A stretch of DNA of 20,356 nt, from contig DBTX01000035.1 in the NCBI GenBank assembly GCA_002307275.1, positions 4,150-24,505 of the forward strand, given 5' to 3'. Position 1 is the stretch's first letter; each line of letters begins with the position of its first letter. A model generated the notes under the pieces. The model worked only from the letters and a program-made list of their open reading frames with translations, did not search any database and was not told where the DNA came from. Positions 1-7,140 of the stretch are shown one piece after another. Position numbers and translations under genes: made by a program. The DNA comes from Hungateiclostridiaceae bacterium UBA1305 (GTDB lineage: Bacteria; Bacillota; Clostridia; Acetivibrionales; DTU013).

Positions 1-74
1 GAATTAAAGTCCTTTGCAAGGAATGCCTGCTTTTGAATTAGAGTCCTTTGCAAGGAATGTCCGCTTTTGAATTT
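1..74. repeat. 34-bp direct tandem repeat, two full units plus the start of a third
   Basis: Units at 1-34 and 35-68 match at 31 of 34 positions, and a third unit begins at 69-74. Each unit contains a small inverted repeat, TCCTT-TGC-AAGGA (10-22 and 44-56). In frame 1 each copy reads into a stop (ELKSFARNACF*, ELESFARNVRF*), so the first copy could be the end of an upstream gene that was then duplicated. Because 34 is not a multiple of 3, the duplication shifts frame. The array may continue to the left of the window. Confidence 0.75.
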
Positions 75-127
75 GTGGCCAGAAGTCAGAGAGCAGCAGG
101 CAAACGTGAGAAGAGGAGGATGTTTAT

Positions 128-904
128 ATGTCATATTATGGGTTTCCGGAATATGTTACGGTAGCGGAAAAGAAAGCCAGAAATCAAAAGAGTGTGGAAA
201 AGCTCAAGAAGAAAAATCCTGATATTACGCCGGTGGTGTTAAGTGGCAGGAAGCTGGCAGCTACATGGTGGGGGAAAGCATGGGACGACAATCTTGAGAG
301 CTATTCCGACTATGCCAACCGCATGGGCAGAGGACGCAGTTATATCCGCCATGGAGCGATCCTTGACCTTAAAATCACTCCGGGAAATATTACTGCCCTT
401 GTACAAGGGAGCGCGGCAAAACCGTACCGAATTGACATAACCATTCAGCAGCTGGGCAAAAGTACATGGGAATCAATTATAAAAGCCAGCGAAGGCAGGA
501 TAGACTCATTACAGGAACTGATCGACGGAAAATTTCCGAAGGCCCTGGGTGAACTGTTTACCACCAGAGGAAAGGGACTTTTCCCCGCTCCAAAGGAAAT
601 CTCCTTTCATTGCAGCTGTCCTGACTGGGCGAGCATGTGCAAGCATGTAGCTGCAGTCCTGTATGGTGTGGGAGCCAGACTGGATGAAAACCCCGCTTTG
701 TTTTTCATTTTACGTAATGTTGATATAGATGAACTTGTTTCAAAGGTTATTGTACAAAAATCAGAGACGCTTATTGGCAAGTCAGGCAGGAAAAGCGGCA
801 GAGTTATTGAGAATGATGACATTTCGGCGATGTTCGGGATTGAGATTGAATCGGAAAACGAAAAACCCGCGCCTAAAAAGAGAGGGAGAAAGAAGAAAGC
901 ATAA
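128..904 (+). CDS. SWIM zinc-finger domain protein
   Basis: A 258-residue protein with a SWIM-type zinc finger, CxC-x6-CxH, at C162, C164, C171 and H173 (FHCSCPDWASMCKH). SWIM fingers bind nucleic acid or protein. In Firmicutes, proteins of this build often sit beside, and probably work with, SNF2-family helicases, but no such helicase lies inside this window; it could be just upstream. The N-terminal half contains the conserved-looking stretch TWWGKAWDDNLE (about 46-57) typical of this family, and the C terminus is a basic Lys/Arg tail (PKKRGRKKKA) suited to DNA or RNA contact. The start is supported by AGGAGG at 114-119, eight bases before the ATG. The family call is firm. The cellular role is not known from sequence. 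Confidence 0.85.
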   Translation: MSYYGFPEYVTVAEKKARNQKSVEKLKKKNPDITPVVLSGRKLAATWWGKAWDDNLESYSDYANRMGRGRSYIRHGAILDLKITPGNITALVQGSAAKPYRIDITIQQLGKSTWESIIKASEGRIDSLQELIDGKFPKALGELFTTRGKGLFPAPKEISFHCSCPDWASMCKHVAAVLYGVGARLDENPALFFILRNVDIDELVSKVIVQKSETLIGKSGRKSGRVIENDDISAMFGIEIESENEKPAPKKRGRKKKA

Positions 905-930
905 TAAGAATTGTACTTTTAATACTTTGT

Positions 931-966
931 ATGAAAGAAAACTATGCCTGTTGTCAGCTTGTTTAA
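931..966 (+). pseudogene. Short ORF remnant MKENYACCQLV, related to 15787-15820
   Basis: An 11-codon frame, ATG 931 to TAA 964, without a convincing ribosome binding site. Its 34 nucleotides at 931-964 match 15787-15820 at 30 positions, and the peptides align as MKENYACCQLV and MIENYICCQLV. The two copies lie about 15 kb apart, so they probably derive from the same unidentified gene or repeat. CCTGTT/AACAGG (947-952, 965-970) also forms a 6-bp inverted repeat here. I do not recognise the parent family. Confidence 0.3.
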
Positions 967-1087
967 CAGGTAGTTCCAAGTAATCAGCCTGTTTTTACAT
1001 ATCTGCAATTTCTATAAATATATCTAGTTCAATATAGTATGAATTTTAAAAAATTTAGACTTATATTGCCATATTTATTATATCATA

Positions 1088-1116
1088 TTGACTTAAATCC
1101 GCGATTTAGTTATTAT
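1088..1116 (+). promoter_or_regulatory. Sigma-A-type promoter of the ABC importer operon
   Basis: TTGACT (-35, 1088-1093) and TATTAT (-10, 1111-1116) are separated by exactly 17 bases, each one mismatch from consensus. Transcription would begin near 1122, leaving a leader of about 115 bases before the permease start at 1239. The flanking sequence is very AT-rich. The assignment rests on motif and spacing only. Confidence 0.6.
1094..1108. promoter_or_regulatory. Inverted repeat inside the promoter spacer, candidate operator
   Basis: TAAATC-CGC-GATTTA is a perfect 6-bp inverted repeat filling the spacer between the -35 and -10 boxes. A protein bound here would block RNA polymerase, so it is a candidate repressor site. 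Which regulator would bind is unknown. AraC-family proteins more often use direct repeats. Confidence 0.4.
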
Positions 1117-1121
1117 GTACT

Positions 1122-1142
1122 TGTTAGTTGATTTTACTAACA
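1122..1142 (+). promoter_or_regulatory. Hairpin at the predicted 5' end of the importer mRNA
   Basis: TGTTAGT-TGATTTT-ACTAACA is a perfect 7-bp stem with a 7-base loop, beginning at the predicted transcription start. It could be a 5' stabilising stem-loop or a second operator. It has no U-tract, so it is not an intrinsic terminator. Confidence 0.35.
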
Positions 1143-1238
1143 CATTCATGAAAAAATGCTCTTCATTTATGTAAAATGCACATAATGCATTATTATTTTT
1201 ATCATGTTCACAATAATATTGATCGGAGGTGAAACATA

Positions 1239-2204
1239 ATGGGCAGGAATAATATTTCCTCCTTTTTTAAGCGCAACACCGTAGCATATTTGTTTTTGCT
1301 GCCCTGGCTTATAGGTTTTCTGGTTTTTACATTATATCCAATGTTGTATTCACTTTATCTCGGATTTACCGACTATGATTTTACGAAACCCGGTTCGACT
1401 GCATTTATTGGTTTTGGCAATTACATTAAAATGTTCGGTTCGGCTTTCGGCATCCAGGATTTCAAAGCTATAACTGGCGAGGCCATGCGTGTTGATCCGT
1501 ATTACCTCAAATCTGTCTCAGTTACATTTTTCTATGTGTTCGTTTCCGTACCACTCAAATTGGTCTTTGCGCTGTTCGTTGCATTGCTGATGAGTCAGAA
1601 GCTCCGTTTTATTCCGTTCTACCGTGCTGTTTACTATATTCCGACGTTGCTCGGCGGTTCAGTGGCTATCGCAGTGTTGTGGCGCAAACTGTTCGAAAAG
1701 AATGGACTTATCAACGATATACTGGGCTATATGGGTTTCACGGATCTGCCCGGTTGGATAACCAATCCCAAGTATGCACTGTCGACATTGGTTTTGCTTA
1801 CAGTCTGGCAATTCGGTTCAAGTATGATTATCTTTCTGGCGGCACTTAAGCAAATACCCCCTGATTATTACGAGGCGACAAGTATCGATGGTGCGAACAA
1901 AGTGAAGCAATTCTTTGCCATAACACTTCCTTTCATATCGCCCATTATATTGTTCAATCTTATAATGCAAATGATTTCTGCATTTCAGACGTTTACGCAG
2001 GCGTACATCATCGGAGGCGGAAAAGGCGGCGTAATGAATTCTACTCTGTTTTACAGCCTTTACCTCTACATTCAGGGCTGGACTTATCATGAGATGGGGT
2101 ATGCCTCGGCTATGGCATGGGTATTGCTGTTGATTATCGGCATCTTTACTGTCGTAATCTTTAAAACCTCAGGCAAATGGGTATCTTACGGAAGCGGCGA
2201 ATGA
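1239..2204 (+). CDS. Sugar ABC transporter permease, MalF/UgpA type
   Basis: A 321-residue integral membrane protein with about six hydrophobic spans, the first at roughly residues 15-35. It carries the binding-protein-dependent permease 'EAA' loop near residue 209 (YYEATSIDGANKVKQF..ITLPFISP), which docks onto the ATPase. This is one half of the transmembrane channel of a carbohydrate uptake (CUT1) importer. GGAGGTGA at 1225-1232 sits six bases before the ATG. The second permease and the binding protein follow directly, and no ATPase gene is present, as is common for CUT1 systems that share an MsmX/UgpC-type ATPase encoded elsewhere. The sugar cannot be read from sequence. The nearby glycosidases suggest hemicellulose-derived oligosaccharides. 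Confidence 0.93.
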   Translation: MGRNNISSFFKRNTVAYLFLLPWLIGFLVFTLYPMLYSLYLGFTDYDFTKPGSTAFIGFGNYIKMFGSAFGIQDFKAITGEAMRVDPYYLKSVSVTFFYVFVSVPLKLVFALFVALLMSQKLRFIPFYRAVYYIPTLLGGSVAIAVLWRKLFEKNGLINDILGYMGFTDLPGWITNPKYALSTLVLLTVWQFGSSMIIFLAALKQIPPDYYEATSIDGANKVKQFFAITLPFISPIILFNLIMQMISAFQTFTQAYIIGGGKGGVMNSTLFYSLYLYIQGWTYHEMGYASAMAWVLLLIIGIFTVVIFKTSGKWVSYGSGE

Positions 2205-2268
2205 ATTTCACTCTGTTTTAAGCAGAAAAGTATACGTATTGTAATTTTTGACTAGCGAGGTGTCATTA

Positions 2269-3120
2269 TTGAAAAGTAAAACCAATTCATCTATTCTTAA
2301 AATACTTACCCACATTTTCATAATTGTCCTGGGCGTCGCCATGATTTATCCTATTATCTGGATGGTTTCAAGCTCGTTCAAACCCAATAATATGATTTTC
2401 AGCGATACGGGCCTGATTCCGAAATCTGTTACACTCACCAACTATGTCAGCGGTTGGAAGGGTTATGCGGGTGTGACCTTCGGAAGATTCTTCGAAAACT
2501 CGCTTGTTATGTGCTTAGTCGCTATCGCTGCCAACCTGGCTTCATGTTCCATGGCGGCTTACGCATTCGGACGGCTTAAATTCTCGGGAAAGAAATTTTG
2601 GTTTGGAATCATGATGATTACGCTCATGCTTCCCGCACAAGTTACGCTTGTGCCGCGCTATATTCTGTTTAACATGTTTGGATGGGTTGGCACATATCTG
2701 CCTATCATCATACCAAAATTTCTTGCCACGGACGCGTTCTTTGTATTCCTGCTTGTACAGTTCATACGAGGACTACCCAAGGATTTGGATGAAGCGGCAA
2801 TTATAGACGGCTGCGGGGAGACCGGAATATACTTCCGTATAATATTACCGCTTGCAATTCCTGCGTTGATCACAACCGCGCTATTCACATTCCTGTGGAC
2901 GTGGGACGATTTCTTTAATCAATTGCTGTACCTTACAAAGCCGGAAACATACACCGTTTCACGAGCACTCCGTACATTTGTGGGAGACTCGGGCTCAGTT
3001 TCCAACTGGGGTGGAGCGCTTGCCATGGCAACACTGTCCATGATCCCTTGCTTTGTGTTATTCTTCTCGCTTCAGAAATATTTTGTCCAGGGCATAGCAA
3101 CGTCCGGCATTAAGGGTTAG
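2269..3120 (+). CDS. Sugar ABC transporter permease, MalG/UgpE type
   Basis: The partner permease of the CUT1 importer, about 284 residues with six predicted spans. It has the EAA loop DEAAIIDGCGETGIYFRIILPLAIP in the C-terminal half, typical of MalG proteins, and ends with the usual (Y)FVQGIATSGIKG. I place the start at the TTG at 2269, because GCGAGGTG at 2255-2262 lies six bases upstream. An in-frame TTG at 2248 would add seven residues but has no ribosome binding site. The gene follows the first permease after 64 bases and is probably in the same transcript. Confidence 0.9.
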   Translation: MKSKTNSSILKILTHIFIIVLGVAMIYPIIWMVSSSFKPNNMIFSDTGLIPKSVTLTNYVSGWKGYAGVTFGRFFENSLVMCLVAIAANLASCSMAAYAFGRLKFSGKKFWFGIMMITLMLPAQVTLVPRYILFNMFGWVGTYLPIIIPKFLATDAFFVFLLVQFIRGLPKDLDEAAIIDGCGETGIYFRIILPLAIPALITTALFTFLWTWDDFFNQLLYLTKPETYTVSRALRTFVGDSGSVSNWGGALAMATLSMIPCFVLFFSLQKYFVQGIATSGIKG

Positions 3121-3126
3121 GTTGCA

Positions 3127-3140
3127 AGGGGTATTCCCCT
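3127..3140 (+). promoter_or_regulatory. Intercistronic hairpin before the binding-protein gene
   Basis: AGGGG-TATT-CCCCT makes a compact 5-bp GC-rich stem between the second permease gene and the binding-protein gene, with no U-tract after it. Stem-loops at this place often stabilise the binding-protein part of the mRNA. That role is an inference. Confidence 0.35.
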
Positions 3141-3177
3141 GTAATAAATATATAATATTAAATAGGAGGTAATTCAG

Positions 3178-4575
3178 ATGAAAAGAATTCTTAGCGTAAT
3201 TCTTGCGGTAGCAATGCTAGTGTTTGTCCTTGCCGCATGCGGCAGCAACAATGATAACGCTGCCACGACTTCCACAGCTGCCGGCACAGCAGCAACCCCT
3301 GCTTCAACAGTTGCGGAGGCAAGCTCGACTCCGGCTGACACAGCAAGCACCAATGGATATCCCGCATACACGGGTGGGCCTGCAGAACTCCGTTTTGCAT
3401 GGTGGGGCAACGATGACCGCGCCAAAATTACCAACGATGTTATCGCCAAGTTTATGGAAGCCTATCCTGAAATAAAGGTTACAGGTGAACCCAGCGGCGG
3501 CACATCTGACCATTTTGCCCTTATCGATACCCAACTCCAGAGCAATAGTGCTCCCGACCTCATCCAGTTCGGCGGCAACTACCCTGACTACAAGCAGTAT
3601 TTGCAGCCTTTGAACGATTATATGGGCAAACAGCTTATGATCAACGCACCTGAGACATTTGACCAGACCGCGCTCGTTCCTGCTACATTAGACGGAAATC
3701 TCTACTGCGTGAGCCTCGGAACAAACACCCTCGTACTCGCTTATAACAAAACAATGATTGAGGCCGCCGGTGTTGCGCTTCCGAAAGACAATATGACATG
3801 GGACGAATTGAAAGCATATGCGCAAGAACTGAAAGGCAAGCTGCCTGCAGGCGCATTCCCGCTTGTCGACAACAGCACAAACCAGGCCAACTATATCAGC
3901 TATTACTATCAGCAGCAGGGAACACCCATCTGGACCAACGATGACGGCGGCAAGTCCTACGCAACAGTTGATTCCGCTAAAAAATGGCTGCAGATTTGGG
4001 CTGACATGCGTACTGACAAATTAATCCCTGACGCTGATACGACTGCAACTTATGCTGAATCCGGAGCAGACACTTCCGCTCTTGTAGCTGGCAAGGCTGC
4101 AATTGGTATGATCTGGAGCAACCAGCTCAGCGCGTATCAGGCTGCTATGACAGACACCCTCGGTGCAACAACATTGCCCACAGGCGGTGAAAAATCCTAC
4201 ACAATCCAGATGAGCCAGTACATGGGAATAAACAAAACCGGCAAGAACCTCGAAGCCGCAGCATTATTTGTCAATTTCTTTGTTACCAGCCCCGAAGCCG
4301 GAGCAATCCTCGGCACAAACCGCGGCGTACCATGCTCGCCTGCAGTACGTAAGGCAATAAGCGCAACTGCTACGCCTGTTGACGCTGCCGTATACCACAT
4401 TTACGACGCAGTTGCCGACAGATCCATACCGCAAGGGCCCAACCTGCCTAACGACCAGGAGTTCGTCAACGAACTGACTCTGCTCGGGCAGAATGTAGCA
4501 TATGGCAAAGCAACGGTTGATCAGGGTGCGGCAGATTTACAGGCACTCATTGAAAGAATGATCGTCAAGAAATAA
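3178..4575 (+). CDS. Extracellular sugar-binding lipoprotein of the ABC importer
   Basis: A 465-residue family 1 solute-binding protein. Residues 1-21 form a lipoprotein signal peptide ending in the lipobox LAAC, with Cys21 as the expected acylated residue. A low-complexity Ala/Thr/Ser/Asn linker (about 22-62) leads to the binding fold starting at ELRFAWWGNDDRAK. The segment FGGNYPDYKQYLQPLNDYM and the Trp-rich hinge areas are typical of binding proteins for oligosaccharides. The protein would sit on the outer face of the membrane and deliver sugar to the two permeases upstream. AGGAGGT at 3164-3170 supports the ATG. Gene order permease-permease-binding protein is less common than binding protein first. 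The ligand is unknown. Confidence 0.93.
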   Translation: MKRILSVILAVAMLVFVLAACGSNNDNAATTSTAAGTAATPASTVAEASSTPADTASTNGYPAYTGGPAELRFAWWGNDDRAKITNDVIAKFMEAYPEIKVTGEPSGGTSDHFALIDTQLQSNSAPDLIQFGGNYPDYKQYLQPLNDYMGKQLMINAPETFDQTALVPATLDGNLYCVSLGTNTLVLAYNKTMIEAAGVALPKDNMTWDELKAYAQELKGKLPAGAFPLVDNSTNQANYISYYYQQQGTPIWTNDDGGKSYATVDSAKKWLQIWADMRTDKLIPDADTTATYAESGADTSALVAGKAAIGMIWSNQLSAYQAAMTDTLGATTLPTGGEKSYTIQMSQYMGINKTGKNLEAAALFVNFFVTSPEAGAILGTNRGVPCSPAVRKAISATATPVDAAVYHIYDAVADRSIPQGPNLPNDQEFVNELTLLGQNVAYGKATVDQGAADLQALIERMIVKK

Positions 4576-4579
4576 TTTT

Positions 4580-4631
4580 AAAGAGGCTGAGGATGTTGCC
4601 ACAATATCAGCCGAAGGGCGGCACCCTCTTT
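4580..4631 (+). terminator. Imperfect hairpin after the importer operon
   Basis: AAAGAGG (4580-4586) pairs with CCTCTTT (4625-4631), and inside it GTTGCC (4595-4600) pairs with GGCGGC (4617-4622) using G-U pairs. The stem is interrupted, and the tail TCCCTTTCTGG is only weakly T-rich. It may be a leaky terminator separating the importer from the gene stub that follows. Confidence 0.35.
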
Positions 4632-4699
4632 CCCTTTCTGGTTTCGCTGCACTTTTTACGGAAGAAATATGGCCTTTTGAAATTAACCGGAGATGAAGA

Positions 4700-4805
4700 A
4701 TGTTGATTGACAGAGAAAATTTAGTAAAACGGCATAACCCCATACTGACGAAAGTCGATTTTGAAAACCCCATTTCGCTGGGCAACGGTAACTTCGCTTT
4801 GAGGG
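4700..4805 (+). pseudogene. N-terminal stub of a GH65-like (six-hairpin type) glycosidase
   Basis: The ATG at 4700, behind CCGGAG, begins MLIDRENLVKRHNPILTKVD followed by FENPISLGNGNFA. The pattern RHNP(V/I)LT..D...PLS(V/L)GNG.FAF is, to my knowledge, the N terminus of large (alpha/alpha)6 glycosidases annotated as GH65-like or trehalose/maltose hydrolase-like. After about residue 35 the similarity stops: the frame stays open to 4957, but only because it reads antisense through the end of the araC-type gene. Nearly all of the enzyme is missing, so a deletion must have joined this start to the regulator's 3' end near 4795-4805. The position directly behind the importer suggests it once belonged to that operon. 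Confidence 0.65.
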
Positions 4806-4825
4806 CATTAACTTTTCCGTATAAG

Positions 4826-5710
4826 CTATTTTTGTTTATTGCGTACCTTTTGATTTATTATGTGCTGCTTTTTCCGGTATTTCAGGGGCGTTGTTTCGGT
4901 ATATTTTTTGAAAACACGCTCAAAGTAGGTAACGCTGTTATAACCCAGGCTTACTGAGATGTCGGCTATGCTCATTTCGTCCAGTTCCAAAAGCTGCTGT
5001 GCTTTTTTTACGCAATGGATATTTATGTAGTCTTGTACGGTAAACCCTGTAACCTCTCTGAAAATGCGGCAGAGATAGCTTTTACTTATGAAAAAGCGAC
5101 TACATATGTCATCCAGTGTTTTTACCCTGATTTCGCCCTGCGTTATGAACGCCGCAATTTTGTTGATCATTTGATGTTTGGTTTTGTCGGACATTGAAAG
5201 ATTGGAAGGAATAAGCCCGTCGGAATGGAAACGACGGACAAAAAGCAGAATTTCCGTAATTTTCATCATTATAAAAACGGGATAGGCATCAAGCTTTTTT
5301 TCCGATTCCTCCATAATATCGTTAAAGCAACGTTCTATCCAGCCCTGGGATTGCTCGTCAAGCTCAAGTATACAGGAATATCTGGAAAAGAACTCTGCAA
5401 GGCTCATACCGCTGATGTTTTGAAAGAAGGAGGAAAAAGGTTCGATATTTAATTCGATAAGAAAACGGTCGTGAAAATTTTTACCCAGCTCGCTGGTTTT
5501 ATGAATGTTCATTGAATTTACGAGCACAAGGCTGCCTTTACGGACGCGGTACGTTCTATTTTCTATAAAATAATACCGCTCCCCGTTGAACATATAATAA
5601 ATTTCAAATTCAGGATGAAAGTGCATCTCCTGCATAACAAGCTCTTCATTGCGTACTACTCGTTCCAGTGTTATGCCGTCAAGCACGCATTCGCAAATTT
5701 TTGTGTTCAT
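4826..5710 (-). CDS. AraC-family transcriptional regulator with cupin sensor domain
   Basis: About 294 residues. The N-terminal part is an AraC-type cupin, with HFHPEFEIYYMFNGE near residues 30-44 giving the usual His/Glu pattern of a sugar-sensing pocket. The C-terminal ~100 residues hold two helix-turn-helix units (LDDICSRFFISKSYLCRIFRE and IADISVSLGYNSVTYFERVFKK, then the conserved TPLKYRK). I start at the ATG at 5710 because AGGGG at 5717-5721 lies six bases upstream; an in-frame TTG at 5743 has no such site. The gene is divergent from the GH4-GH43 pair with only 55 bases between start codons, so it probably controls that pair and perhaps the importer. Its stop lies about 20-30 bases from the broken glycosidase stub, so it survived the deletion intact. 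Confidence 0.9.
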   Translation of the reverse strand: MNTKICECVLDGITLERVVRNEELVMQEMHFHPEFEIYYMFNGERYYFIENRTYRVRKGSLVLVNSMNIHKTSELGKNFHDRFLIELNIEPFSSFFQNISGMSLAEFFSRYSCILELDEQSQGWIERCFNDIMEESEKKLDAYPVFIMMKITEILLFVRRFHSDGLIPSNLSMSDKTKHQMINKIAAFITQGEIRVKTLDDICSRFFISKSYLCRIFREVTGFTVQDYINIHCVKKAQQLLELDEMSIADISVSLGYNSVTYFERVFKKYTETTPLKYRKKQHIINQKVRNKQK

Positions 5711-5765
5711 ACTGCACCCCTGACTGTTTTTAATACCCCACAACTATAAAGGAAAGGTGATCTTT

Positions 5766-7139
5766 ATGAAAAAAAAGGACATAGGCAATCTTAAAATAGC
5801 ATATATAGGCGGCGGCTCGCGTGCCTGGGCATGGACCTTCATGGCAGACCTTGCGCTGGATAGAGACGCGGGCGGTGAAATCCGTCTTTACGATATAGAC
5901 ATTGAAGCTGCAAACCATAATAAAATCATAAGTAACAGCTTACCGGGAAACTGGCGCTATTCCGTGTACAAAACCCTGCCGGAAGCACTTGACGGCGTTG
6001 ACTTTGTAATAATATCCACACTTCCCGGCACATTTACGGAAATGCATTCCGATGTGCATTTCCCGGAAAGGCTGGGCATCTATCAGTCTGTCGGCGATAC
6101 GACCGGCCCTGGTGGAATAATACGCGCAATGCGTACCCTTCCCATGTTCGCCAAATTCGCGGAAGCGATCCGCAGCTATGCGCCGGATGCATGGGTCATA
6201 AATTATACAAATCCCCTGGCACTTTGCCTAAGGACATTATATCATATTTTCCCCGAAATAAAAGCCCTTGGTTGCTGTCATGAGGTTTTCGGAACGCAGG
6301 AGCTTCTTGCGGCAATGGTTAAACGAAAACTTGATGTTGAGGATGTAGAAAGGCATGAAATAGATGTAAATGTTTTGGGCCTGAACCATTTTACGTGGTT
6401 CAGCAACGCTTCTTATAAAGGCTATTGCCTTATGGACATGTACCGCGAATTTTCAGAGGAATTCTATGAAACGGGCTTCAACGTCAAAGAGACCGAGCTT
6501 CTGAACCAAAACTTTACGTGCGTGCATCGCGTCAAGTTTGATCTGTTTAAGAGGTTCGGGTGGATTGCTGCCGCAGGCGACAGGCATTTGGCGGAATTCA
6601 TGCCTGGCGGTGAATATTTGAAAGACGAAGAAACAGTACGGAGATGGGGATTTTACCTTACGCCTGTGGATTGGCGTGAAACCGACCTGAAGAGCAGACT
6701 TGAAAAAAGTGCCAAGCTTGTTTCCGGTGAAATTAAAATGCCAATGCGCTCCTCCGGCGAAGAAGGCGTGGCTCTTATTAAAGCTCTCAGCGGTGCGGGG
6801 AGAATGATAAGCAATGTAAATCTGCCCAATTATGGCGGTCAAATTGCCAACTTGCCCAAAGAAACCGTTGTGGAAACAAACGCCGTATTTTCGTTGGACG
6901 ACGTTCGCCCAGTCTATGCAGGCGCTCTTTCCGATGGCCTTTGTAAACTTATCAGGCCGCATGCCGAGAACCAGACTGTTATACTCAATGCGGCGATGAA
7001 CTGCGACAGGAACAGCCTTTACGAAGCATTCAGACAGGATCCTCTTCTTATCGGGCGGGTGAGTGAAGCAGAATTACGTGCCCTGGCCGACGATATGATA
7101 AAAAACACCTTGAAATATTTGCCGAAGGGTTGGGAGTAG
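5766..7139 (+). CDS. Glycoside hydrolase family 4 (NAD-dependent alpha-glycosidase)
   Basis: A 457-residue GH4 enzyme. The N terminus has the NAD-binding Rossmann motif KIAYIGGGSRAWAW (GGGS at about 15-18). NYTNP (about 146-150), CCH (about 170-172), GLNHF (His at about 208) and RHLAEF (about 273-278) match the substrate and Mn2+ binding positions of the family. GH4 enzymes cleave by an oxidation-elimination mechanism that uses NAD+ and a divalent metal, inside the cell. The family includes alpha-glucosidases, alpha-galactosidases, alpha-glucuronidases and alpha-galacturonases; sequence inspection alone does not decide between them. An alpha-glucuronidase-like role would suit the CE15 gene nearby. 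AAGGTGA at 5755-5761 supports the ATG at 5766; a GTG at 5757 would overlap this site. Confidence 0.9.
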   Translation: MKKKDIGNLKIAYIGGGSRAWAWTFMADLALDRDAGGEIRLYDIDIEAANHNKIISNSLPGNWRYSVYKTLPEALDGVDFVIISTLPGTFTEMHSDVHFPERLGIYQSVGDTTGPGGIIRAMRTLPMFAKFAEAIRSYAPDAWVINYTNPLALCLRTLYHIFPEIKALGCCHEVFGTQELLAAMVKRKLDVEDVERHEIDVNVLGLNHFTWFSNASYKGYCLMDMYREFSEEFYETGFNVKETELLNQNFTCVHRVKFDLFKRFGWIAAAGDRHLAEFMPGGEYLKDEETVRRWGFYLTPVDWRETDLKSRLEKSAKLVSGEIKMPMRSSGEEGVALIKALSGAGRMISNVNLPNYGGQIANLPKETVVETNAVFSLDDVRPVYAGALSDGLCKLIRPHAENQTVILNAAMNCDRNSLYEAFRQDPLLIGRVSEAELRALADDMIKNTLKYLPKGWE

Positions 7140-7140
7140 A

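Noticed and set aside
1..74. CRISPR array
   Set aside because: The units are directly adjacent with no spacers and no cas genes are nearby.
6453..6962. 169-codon open frame on the minus strand inside the GH4 gene
   Set aside because: It lies wholly opposite the well-supported GH4 coding sequence, has no recognisable domain and no ribosome binding site; a shadow frame.
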